Source: Pithys albifrons albifrons (lineage: Eukaryota > Chordata > Aves > Passeriformes > Thamnophilidae). From it: DNA of 64,000 nt. The notes below the pieces were generated by a model, which worked only from the letters and a program-made list of their open reading frames with translations, made no database searches and was not told the origin of the DNA. A program made the translations under genes and the position numbers. Positions 49,190-58,792 of this stretch are shown here, piece by piece (position 1 is the first letter of the stretch; each line of letters opens with the position of its first letter). The DNA is taken from positions 3,878,737 to 3,942,736 of the forward strand of contig NC_092464.1 of assembly GCF_047495875.1 (NCBI RefSeq), in the 5' to 3' direction.

Positions 49190-50414
49190 CACTTTGTTTT
49201 TTTTCTTTGGTTTTTTTCTTTGTTTGGTTTTTTTCTTTGGTTTTTTCTTTGTTTGGGTTTTTTCTTTGTTTTTTTTCTTTGGTTTTTTCTTTGTTTGGTT
49301 TTTTCTTTGTTTGGTTTTTTCTTTGTTTGGTTTTTTTCTTTGTTTGGTTTTTTTCTTTGTTTGGTTTTTTTCTTTCTAAAACCAATTTCTGGAAAGGTGT
49401 AACAGTGACACAGGTGTTGTTTAAAAGAACTGAGGTGTAATTATCTGAGATCTGGAGAGTTCCTAATGATGCTCTGTTGTTTTTTTTCTTTGTTTGGTTT
49501 TTTTCTTTGATTTTTTTCTTTGTTTAGTTTTTTCTTTGGTTTTTTTCTTTGTTTGGTTTTTTCTTTGGTTTTTTTCTTTCAAGAACCAATTTCTGGAAAG
49601 GTGTAACAGTGACACAGGCGTTGTTTAAAAGAACTGAGGTGTAATTATCTGAGATCTGGAGAGTTCCTAATGATGCTCTGTTCGTTTTTTTCTTTGTTTG
49701 GTTTTTTTCTTTGTTTGGTTTTTTTCTTTGTTTGGTTTTTTTCTTTGTTTGGTTTTTTTCTTTGTTTGGTTTTTTTCTTTGTTTGGTTTTTTTCTTTGTT
49801 TGGTTTTTTTCTTTGGTTTTTTTCTTTGGTTTTTTTCTTTGGTTTTTTTTCTTTGGTTTTTTTTCTTTGGTTTTTTTTCTTTGGTTTTTTTTCTTTGGTT
49901 TTTTTTCTTTGGTTTTTTTCTTTGATTTTTTTCTTTGTTTGGTTTTTTCTTTGTTTTTTTTCTTTGGTTTTTTCTTTGTTTGGTTTTTTCTTTGTTTGGT
50001 TTTTTCTTTGTTTGGTTTTTTTCTTTGGTTTTTTTCTTTGGTTTTTTTCTTTGGTTTTTTTCTTTGGTTTTTTCTTTCAAAAACCAATTTCTGGAAAGGT
50101 GTAACAGTGACACAGACGTTGTTTAAAAGAACTGAGGTGTAATTATCTGAGATCTGGAGAGTTCCTAATGATGCTCTGTAGGTTTTTTTCTTTGTTTGGT
50201 TTTTTTCTTTGGTTTTTTTCTTTGGTTTTTTTCTTTGGTTTTTTTCTTTGGTTTTTTTCTTTGGTTTTTTTCTTTGGTTTTTTTCTTTGGTTTTTTTCTT
50301 TGGTTTTTTCTTTCTAAAACCAATTTCTGGAAAGGTGTAACAGTGACACAGGCGTTGTTTAAAAGAACTGAGGTGTAATTATCTGAGATCTGGAGGGTTC
50401 CTAATGATGCTCTG
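49190..50414. repeat. composite satellite: T-rich arrays alternating with four ~97-bp modules
   Basis: Four near-identical modules (49381-49477, 49584-49680, 50083-50179, 50319-50414) each run from accaatttctggaaagg to cctaatgatgctctg. They are separated by arrays of TTTGGTTTTTTTC / TTTGTTTGG type of very different length (about 105, 400 and 140 bp; a further array of about 190 bp precedes the first module). The unit is thus module plus array, amplified in tandem, with the T-rich part expanding independently. Lys/Asn/Thr-rich minus frames and Phe/Leu/Trp-rich plus frames here are artefacts. Confidence 0.95.
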
Positions 50415-50550
50415 AGAGAATGAGAAGCAATTTGGTCGTGCTCTGCTAATGTGAGAAGTGATTTATAAGGGGAGCGCTAATGAATGTTGTCACTTCTAAA
50501 CAAAACAAAGCACTGGGAAAGAGCATTGATCTGCTCTTTTCTTCCCGCAG

Positions 50551-50750
50551 AACTGCAGAACTCGGATGGGGATTGCAACATCAGCAAGTTCTGCTAAGCT
50601 GAGTTAACTCTGTGAGTAACAAACCCTTCTGTAAAGATGTTTCTCTGCTCCTACAGAAACTAGAATTTTTTTTCCTTTTGTTTCATAATGATCCACTCTC
50701 TGCCCCAAAGGCGAGGGCACATCCAAATAAAGCAAGAAAAAGTAAGAATT
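50551..50750 (+). other. candidate terminal exon of unknown gene
   Basis: ctgctcttttcttcccgcag ends at 50550 and is a strong 3' splice site. The following bases can be read as AA, then LQNSDGDCNISKFC and a TAA at 50595-50597. An AATAAA lies at 50726-50731, at a suitable distance for a short 3' untranslated region. The first two bases would complete a codon left at phase 1, as at the candidate exon 40780-40840. Alternatively gtgagt near 50611 would make it an internal non-coding exon, since every frame stops before that donor. No protein family is recognised; it could equally belong to a long non-coding RNA or be chance. Confidence 0.28.
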
Positions 50751-52234
50751 ACCAATATTCATTTATAATATTAATATCATCTTGCTCTGGATTATAACTG
50801 GCTGCTTATTTTGTTTTATTCCTTCTTTTTATAATGAACACCATGCCCTTGTTTAGGGGCAAATTAGCAGGAATTTATTACCACAAGCCCTTCAATCTAA
50901 ACCAAATTATTGTGCTGTCCCTTCTCTGGTTACCTGTGGGTTCATTTTCCCACTGGCAGCAAAATGTGGCAAAAACCTGCCCAGAAACATCTCATAAAAT
51001 CATTGAATATTCTGTGGCACTTCTCTCAGTGCTACCCACAGTTTATTCATTGCTGATGTTTCTTTGCCATCCAAAGCAGTTTGAATTATGAAATTAAAAG
51101 GGTTTTGAGTAAAAGTGCTATCCTTGATTAAAAAAGGTAGAGTAAATTCTGGGTATTGCAACAATAAGCAATGAACAAATATTTTTTTCTGAGAGAGGGG
51201 AGTGAAATAAATTCAGAAAATCAAACACATGAATATACAAAATACATCTACTCCTTTGCCTATCATGAATGATCAAATTTAATGACATTTTCAATACTAA
51301 TCTTTCATTTTTCAATTAAAACCAGTCAAAATACGCTGGATCAATATCCTATTCCCTATCTCTTGATCTCAGAGAGAAAATAAGTTCTTCAGTTTCTACC
51401 AGAACCAGGAGGCATCACAGATGGACTTTACAGACTTCAGGGAAGTTTGTGAGGATAAAAGAACAAATATTTTATCTAAAGGTTGCAGCTGTTTGGGTTT
51501 TTTTTTTTCCCTAAATGTTCACCTCCTCTCGACCAGGATGGGGACAACCAGCTCTGCTTTGCTGTGGGATATTGGTGGACATTCCAAGGAGTGTGATAAC
51601 ATGGAAATGATTCAGAACATCCCACCTCGTTCTTGTTCCTGTGCCATGGCCCAATTTCAAGGCTTGGAAACTATTCCATTTCTTCAGAATCCCAGAATTT
51701 CACCCAAATAAACAGCACAATGTTCTCACAGAGAGCTGAATGTCACCCAGAGGAAAAGCAAAGCAAGTGCAGTCATTTCTCAGCTGTCAAAAAGGCACTT
51801 GACAGAACTTGCCAAAATTAGAGCCCATATCTCCAGTTTCTGAGTAAATGTGGGGTTGGTTCTCATTTCGCTTTCGGAATTGGAACAAGACACGGGCAAA
51901 TTGTCTGGACTCCTCCGTGTAAGAAACAAATTAGTTCCTCTTCACAGTCTCTTAAGAAGAGCAATTTAACAAACCCTCCTGCTTTCTGTTTATTTTCTGA
52001 GGCTCTGCAATTAGAACAAGGCAAATACAACCTCCTAAATAGCAGGAATACAAATGGCAAATTAAGAGCTGCCTTTGGGCACAGACAATGATTCTGCTGC
52101 ACACACCTATTTGTATTCCAGCGGATTAAAGCTCTGGAGTTCTACCACAGCACAGGCAGATGTTGGGACTGAAAGCAGTGCCATGGGGTGAGGGTTCCAA
52201 ACTCTGAGCTGGCAGAGGGCTGTGATCACCTGGG
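50751..52234. other. 1.5-kb single-copy stretch, no gene seen
   Basis: No recognised protein, RNA gene or mobile element. Confidence 0.5.
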
Positions 52235-53345
52235 ATCATAGAATCATAGAATGATAGAATGGATTGGGTTGGAAAAGACCTTCGAGATCATCGAATCCAA
52301 TCCTTGGTCCAACTCCAGTCCCTTTACCAGATCATGGCACTCAGTGCCACGGCCAATCTGCATTTAAAAACCTCCAGGGATGGGGAATCCACCCCCTCTC
52401 TGGGCAGCCCATTCCAATCCCTGAGCACTCTCTCTGCAAAGAATTTGCTTCTGATCTCCAACTTCAATTTCCCCTGGCAGAGCTTGAGCCCATCGTGCCC
52501 CCTTGTCCTATTGCTGAGTGCCTGGGAGAAGAGACCAACCCCCACCTGGCCAGAACTTCCCTTCAGGCAGTTCCAGACAGTGCTGAGGTCACCTCTGAGC
52601 CTCCTCTTCTCCAGGCTGAACACCCCCAGCTCCCTCAGCCTCTCCCCACAGCACTTGTGCTCCAGTCCCTTCTCCAGCCTCGTTGCTCTTCTCTGGCCCC
52701 ACTCCAGCCCCTCAAGATCTTTCCTCAACTGAGGGGCCCAGAACTGAACACAACACTCAAGGTGTGGCCTCCCCAAGGCAGAGTCCAGGGGAAGGGTCAC
52801 TGCCCTGGGCCTGCTGGCCATGCTAGTTTGGATCCAGGCCAGGATCCCCTTGGCCTTCTTGGCCACCTGGGCACACTGGTGGCTCCTGTTGAGCTTCCTG
52901 TCCCTCAGTCCCCCCAGGTCCCTCTGCCTGGCTGCTCTCCAGCCACTCTGTGCCCAGCCTGGAGCGCTGCAGGGGGTTGGGGTGGCCAAAGGGCAGGACC
53001 TGCACTTGGCCTTGTTGAACTTCATCCCATTGGAATCAGCCCATCTCTCCAGTCTCTCCAGATCCCTCTGCAGAGCCCTCCTGCCTTCCAGCAGGTCGAC
53101 ACTCCCTCCCAGCTTGGTGTCATCAACAAATTTGCTGCTGATGGACTCAATCCCCTCATCTAAATCATCAATAAAGATGTTAAACAGGACTGGACCCAAC
53201 ACAGACCCCTGGGGACACCACTGGTGACCGACCACCAGCTGGATGCAGCTCCATTCACCAGCACTCTCTGGGCCCGACCCTCCAGCCAGCTCTTAATCCA
53301 GGAGAGGGGACACTTGTCCAGGCCATGGGCTACCATCAACTTGGG
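52235..53345 (-). mobile_element. CR1 LINE, longest copy here, with partial reverse transcriptase
   Basis: About 1.1 kb. The 3' end (plus-strand left) has three ATCATAGA-type terminal repeats (52235-52260). The minus frame 52324-53235 encodes the last third of ORF2: a CPQGSVLGPVLF motif, the catalytic-site FVDDTKLGG, then the long C-terminal tail including [19 protein letters not shown]. The segment just upstream (GLDKCPLSWIKSWLEG and VNGAASSW) lies in another frame (53160-53354), so one frameshift has occurred near 53215. ORF1, endonuclease and the rest of reverse transcriptase are lost by 5' truncation. It is inactive. Confidence 0.94.
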
Positions 53346-53639
53346 ATGAGCCAAGTTGGCTCAGGGTCCTCCCTGGAGGGACCAAAACAAGCCCCAGACT
53401 GACAGAAATGCTCAGGAATTCTTCTCCAGACACGGCTGGAAGAGGCACCAGCCTCAAATATTGATTGGTGAGAAGGAGGTGATGGAAAGATGCATTAGAT
53501 GTTGTGGTAAAGAGGTCAGTGCTCCACTGCTGGCCCAAACCCAGGCACAGAGACTGAGCAGGAGCTCTGCAGGAACATGGACAAAAGAGGGGAGTTTGAA
53601 CCAACAAACACACAGAGCCGTGGGATCAGTGAATTCCAG

Positions 53640-53720
53640 AAGGGTTTGGGTTGGAAGGGACTGTAAAGATAATTTAGTTGAAACTCCTTTCCACTGGACC
53701 AGGTGACTCAGCCCCCAACT
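53640..53720 (-). mobile_element. CR1 LINE, 3' terminal fragment
   Basis: gggtttgggttggaagggac, then a diverged taaagataatttagttgaaa and ccactggaccaggtgactca. Short and old. Confidence 0.65.
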
Positions 53721-55245
53721 CCACATTCTTCTCTCCATCTTAAAATCCAAGTTTGCCACATCAGATGGGAATGGTCTTTATGGACACATCCTTCTCTCAG
53801 CAGATCTGGGCACAATACTCAGCTTCTCAATCCTTTTCCCCTAAGGCTTCTTTCTCTTTTTTTTTTTCTCTATCATATTTGTCTCCTCATTTCCCTCCCC
53901 TCACAATCCTAAGGATAATGGATTATATTTTAGTAGCTCCAATATTTTTTCCTCTCTTTCTCTCTCTCCCTTCAACCCCAGTGATCTCCCAGCAAGTTTC
54001 ACAAAGCCTCTCTTGACTTATTTCCCTACAAATCTGGTTCCTCTACATCCCATCCTCCTTTTCTGCTTTTCTGGGGTCTCCACCCCAGAAACACCAAAAA
54101 GCTTTTCAAATCCTCATTAGCATTTTGAGCAACACTATCCCATACCCTGAACTGATAATAAGAAATGAGTATTTTGACTTCCAAAGGTACAAAATAAACT
54201 TTCCACTCAGGAGCTTCAATTAGAGGCTCACGATTCTCACTCTTTTTTCCCTGAAATTCATTTTGATTTATGACCACGACATTCATCACCCATAATGAGA
54301 CAGGTACATCCCACAGAAGGTTTTTGTGACTTTTCATACCCTTCACCATCTTTTTTTTCCCATAAGAATCAAAGTTTCTGTTTGTTCACTTGGGTTTTTT
54401 CAGTTTGCATTTTTTATTTGTCTTTAAGGAAAGAAACAAATAAGATCCTTGCTCTGAGAAGTAATAACTTTTTTTTCAGGCAGCCTCTTGAGTGTCCCTG
54501 TTTTTTCAGAAAATAATTTTTTCACATAGTTAATAAAAAAAGGAAATTAGAAGTCAAGAACCAAGCACCTCTTGATGTTCTAATATTCTATTTCTTTGTT
54601 GTCTTTGTTTGCAGTGAGAGGATTAAATTACAATAACTGGCATTTTTAAATAAAATTTGATTTTATTGCTGGTAGATGGATGACTCCTGACACTGAAAGT
54701 TCTTGAGCAATCCCTCAAAAAAACCCATGAATGTTGAGAGGAGACCCAGTTCTATTAAAGGAAACCAAAATGTTGGTGGTGACATCACAAGTCTAGAATT
54801 TCAGTGTGTATTGTCAGCACTCTTCAGACTTGATGGTTCACTTCAAACCTTGACTTCTGCAGAAAGAGAGTCCTCTGTCCGTGTTTCCTCCACAACTTCA
54901 GAGTTTCTTGTGGTGGTTTGTTTGCCTTGTCACTTGTCTTCCCTGAAGATAAGAAGAATCCAGTGCCAGAAACTCCAGCAAAGTTTTTTTCCCCTTTTTC
55001 TCCCTCCTTTCCACCATCCCTTTCAATCCCCTCTCAGGACACTCAGTCCTGCAGAGCAGTTGACTCTGGCTGGGGGAGTCTTACCCACTCATTACCTGGA
55101 GAATTATGGTGTTACCTCCCTTGGTCACTCCTAAACTTACTGTGTTTTTATCTCAAGGATTGTCTTGAGCATCTGAGCCTGGAATTCTGATTTATGAAGT
55201 TGGCTTTCAGTTCTCTGAAGATATCTGTGTCCTCCTGGGCTGGAG
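53721..55245. other. 1.5-kb single-copy stretch, no gene seen
   Basis: C/T-rich patches near 53850-53970. No recognised gene. Confidence 0.5.
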
Positions 55246-55848
55246 TGTTGTGGTTTAGACCCAGCCAGCAACTCACCACCACGTGCCCTCACTCTCCCCA
55301 CTCCCAGCAGGATGGGGAGAGGAGAACTGGAAGGGCAAAGGTGAGAAAACTCATTGGTTGAGATATGGACAGTTGAGTGATTGAAATAAAATAATAATTA
55401 TAACAAAAAGCATAACCATAATAGCAATAACCTTGATAATATAATGAAAAGGAAAATTATTTTTAAAAAGAAAAAGAGAGAGAAATAAACCCCAAGAAAG
55501 ACAAAAGATGCAAATGAAAAGCAATTCCACAGCCCCAAGAGGCTGATGCTCAGCCAGTCCTGGAACAGCCACCCCCAGCCAACTTTCCCCCTGGTTTTAT
55601 ATACTGAGCATGATGCCAGAGGGTCTGCATATCCCTTGGGATCACCTGTCCTGGCTGTGCCCCCTCCAAACTCCCTGAGCACCCCCAGGGCAGTCTGAGG
55701 AGCAGAAAAGCCCCTGGCCCTGTGTTGAACCTGCTCAGCAGCAACAAAAACCATCTCTGAATTGTTTTCAGCACAAGCCCCAAACACAGCCCCATATCAG
55801 GCACTGGAAAGAAACTCAGCTCTGTCCCAACCCTCACTGGGAAGGGAG
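55246..55848 (-). mobile_element. LTR of avian ERVL type (third lineage)
   Basis: Plus-strand text starts tgttgtggtttagacccagc, followed by cagcaactcaccaccacgtg, gatggggagaggagaactgg and ctcattggttgagatatgga, the established layout of avian ERVL LTRs in reverse orientation. An internal AT-rich block (55380-55500) precedes ccaaacacagccccatatca and aactcagctctgtcccaacc near the far end. The right end is decayed and no clear target-site duplication was found, so its boundary is approximate. Solo; no retroviral genes adjoin. Confidence 0.82.
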
Positions 55849-56952
55849 GAGGAGGTATCTGGTTCCTTAGAAGTCTTAATTCCTTCACATCTCCAGTGTG
55901 AAAGACAAAAGCAGGGGTTGGCTGCCATAGTAATGGGGTTAGATGAACATGGAATCCTGTGTTTTGTGCACCTTTCCCCAGTGTGTCTTTGCAGAGGTTC
56001 CTCCTGACCCCGTGGGTTCTTCTCACAGAATTCACCACAAAAAATACTGGCTACAGAAATACTTCTTTGAATGACTTCCTAGAAGTGAATTTCTCACCAG
56101 CTTCCTGGGAGGCACAGTCATTTTGAGGAATGTTCCTTTTCTATAAAAAGCTACAAGGACTTCCCTTTCAAAAATCCAGCATCTCCAAAACAGTCCCAAA
56201 TGCATTTCTGGACACTGTTCACTGCTCTGAATTTCCAGGAATGTCAGTAAACTGGAAAGTTGTAAGTTGATAATAAATTCCATGTTCTGCTCTTCTTGCA
56301 ATGACTTAATCCAGAAGAGTCACACTGCAGGAAATCATTTCTTGTGCAGTGATTGGAGTTGTGATTTGGGGTCATTTCAGACACCAGCAGGAAATAACGA
56401 AGTTTTCCAGTGCTCATCATGTCAGGACATCCTGCAGCCTTCCCACTCAGCTTGGTTTTTTGGGATTGATTTTGGGGCACCCACAGAAGGTTGTTTGGGT
56501 TGGCTGACACTCTTTTTTTGCTTTGCTGTTTTGTGGATGTGAGTCACAGGCACATCTACACCACACAGAGGTTCTCAAGCCAGCCAGTTCCCTCCAGGAA
56601 AGCATCAAGAAGCTGTTGGCAAGATAAACCCAACTCCAGTGGCTCCAAGTAGTCATGGATGTGAATCATGGCTCATTTTGGTCCTCTTCATCTGAAGCTT
56701 CAGAGCTATCCCAGCAAGATTGGTGCATTCCAAGGCTTCTTCTCCCACCCACAAATACTCCTGCCATGAGTCAAGGAATCCAACGTGCCCTCACTGCTGT
56801 GAGAGCAGAGCCCTGGGGGGCTACAACTGTGTGCCTTAAAGAACTTTTGTCATGAGTGAGACACCTGCAAAAATCCTCCCAGTAATTCTAATTCCACTCC
56901 AGTGCCTCTCTAAACCATCCTGTCCCCACCTTCATTCCTCCTTCAAAGGTGG
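55849..56952. other. 1.1-kb single-copy stretch, no gene seen
   Basis: No recognised features. Confidence 0.5.
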
Positions 56953-57385
56953 AATCACAGAATCTTTAAGGCTGGAAGAGACCTCCAAGACCATCAAGTC
57001 CACCTCAATTTGTCAACTCAATCCTGTCACTGAGTGCCACGTCCTGTTGTTCCTTGGACACCTCCAAGGATGGGAACTCCAACCCTTCCCTGGGCAGCTC
57101 CTTCCAGTGCTTGACAACCCTTTCCATGAAGAAATTCTTCCTGATTACAGAATCCCAGACTATTCTGAGTTGGAAGGGACCCACAAGGATCATCGAGTCC
57201 AACTCTTAAGTCAATGGCCCACACAGGGGATTGAACCCATGACCTTGGGCATTATTACAACCAAGTTTTAACCAGCTGAGCTGTCCAACCTGACCCTCCC
57301 CTGGCACAACTTGAGGCCTTTTTCTCTTGTCCTGTCCTTTGTTCCCAGAGAAAAGAGGACAAACCCACCTGGCTCCACCCTCCGT
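56953..57385 (-). mobile_element. CR1 LINE, 3' part, interrupted by a SINE
   Basis: aatcacagaatctttaaggc, then ggctggaagagacctccaag, ctgtcactgagtgccacgtc, and gaagaaattcttcctgat up to 57145. CR1 sequence resumes at about 57286 with caacctgaccctcccctggc, and continues through acaacttgaggcctttttct. The break is filled by the SINE. Confidence 0.85.
57146..57288 (-). mobile_element. tRNA-Ile-derived SINE with CR1 tail (TguSINE1-like)
   Basis: The minus strand begins with a tRNA-like head. An A-box-like agctcagctggtt lies at about 57270-57282 and a B-box-like ggttcaatcc at about 57228-57237. The anticodon-arm region (ggttgtaataatgcccaagg) resembles tRNA-Ile(AAT). The 3' half, from gttggactcgatgatcc onward, matches a CR1 3' end, and the same tail is found in the CR1 copy at 37592-37930. 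This architecture is that of TguSINE1, described in zebra finch, which is mobilised by CR1 enzymes. It is about 140 bp, roughly full-length, and nested in a CR1 copy. Confidence 0.85.
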
Positions 57386-57646
57386 TCAGGATCTGCACAC
57401 AAGTTCAGAATCAAAAAATTCCTTACAAACTTTAAAACTTTCACACAGAAAATCCAAAGTGATAGAAACAATTTGTCTGACTCTGGTTCTTTACTTTGTG
57501 ACAGCTTTAGTAATAAACCAAGTTTTGTGTATGTACCTTGGAAGATGAAACCATGGAATTCAGGAATCTGTTTCTATCCAAATTAAAGCTGTATTTTTAG
57601 AGACATTTTTCTCTTTGTTCTTCTGAAATGATGAAAAAGTGCAGCT

Positions 57647-57723
57647 GGAACAGGGTTGGGTTTTGTTGTGTGGAACAGGGTTGGGTTTTGTTGTGTGGAA
57701 CAGGGTTGGGTTTTGTTGTGTGG
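57647..57723. repeat. 25-bp repeat, three copies
   Basis: gaacagggttgggttttg plus ttgtgtg is repeated three times in direct succession. Confidence 0.95.
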
Positions 57724-57956
57724 TTTTCTGTTTATTTTGTTTTTTTGGTTTTTTTAATTGCCTTATTCTGAAGCAGAAACTATTAAAAAAATTATATTAA
57801 GTAAGAAAAAGTTTGAACAGCCACAGTGGTAAGTAATAGGAAAATAAAGTGTAGGTGTTGAGATAATAACACAAGAAATATTTTGGATTTTTTTTTTCTT
57901 TAATAGATTTATTGAAATTCTAAAAGGAAAGTGAAGTAATGGCTGTTGGAGGCTAA

Positions 57957-58045
57957 AATGAGTTTTGGGGTTTGGGTTTTTGGTTGTTTTGTTTTGGGTT
58001 TTTTGTGGTTTTTGGTTGTTTTGGTTTTTGGTTTTTTAGTTTTTT
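57957..58045. repeat. G/T-rich low-complexity stretch
   Basis: Runs of TTTGG, TTTTGGGG and TTTTTGG dominate the plus strand. No regular period. An open frame through it (57946-58149) is not a gene. Confidence 0.8.
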
Positions 58046-58792
58046 TTAACAGAACTTTCTACACTTTTTTTTCAGCTCTACAAAAAGTCCTTTATTTTTT
58101 AGGAATTAAAAGAAACAAGTACCTTAAGGAAACAAAGGTAGGACTGTGAGGCAACTACCCATATTTTCAGGTCAAATTGTCTTCAGCCTCTGTTCTATCC
58201 CAGCTGCTTTTAGTGCTTTTTAGGGATGTGGGTGCTAAAAATAAAGACCCCTCCAGCAGGGATGGACTGAAATGCCATTTAATCCATTTTTGTCTGTGTT
58301 TTAAAGTGCTTTGTGCTCACCACACTTAAGTCACAGTTGGGATTTTACTTGGTAGAAAAAGGAATATCTTTTTCTTTGGAATTTCCGTGAGCAAAATGAT
58401 TTTTGAGCAAGGAAAAGAAGACAATTTTACATTTTAAACACAAGAAAAATTCTGTACCATTTTCATCCAGACTTATTGCAACGTTCAAAACATTATTTAT
58501 ATTAATGTAAGGTTTAAAATAATATACATTGTGCATAAAATGGATACAGTGTATAAATACAGATTTAAAAAAGGGCCACAAGGTAACAGTTAAAATGAAA
58601 CATAAATATTTTGACACTTTTCTCTTTGCCTTTCACTTTTGGTCAAGTCTGTGTCACTCCAGGTTTGGCTTTGATTCAAATGTCCCTCTTTTGATGAGAA
58701 GTGTTTTCCTGGATCTTTTCCATGACTCTCAGAGCCATCTTTGGACAGGAAAAGTCAAGATTTTCCATTAGTTGAGCATTTATTTATTCAGG
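58046..58792. other. single-copy sequence, no gene seen
   Basis: AT-rich left flank of the large minisatellite; no recognised features. Confidence 0.5.

Noticed and set aside
49128..50378. Lys-rich (KKKPNKEK) and Phe-rich ORFs
   Set aside because: Translation of the T-rich composite satellite.
52264..53227. Plus-strand ORFs of 135-299 residues overlapping the CR1 copies (also at 18533, 24168, 30243, 32959)
   Set aside because: Antisense or out-of-frame readings of CR1; the real ORF2 remnant is on the other strand or in another frame.
57210..57288. Functional tRNA-Ile gene
   Set aside because: The tRNA-like region is imperfect and fused directly to a CR1 tail, so it is the head of a SINE.
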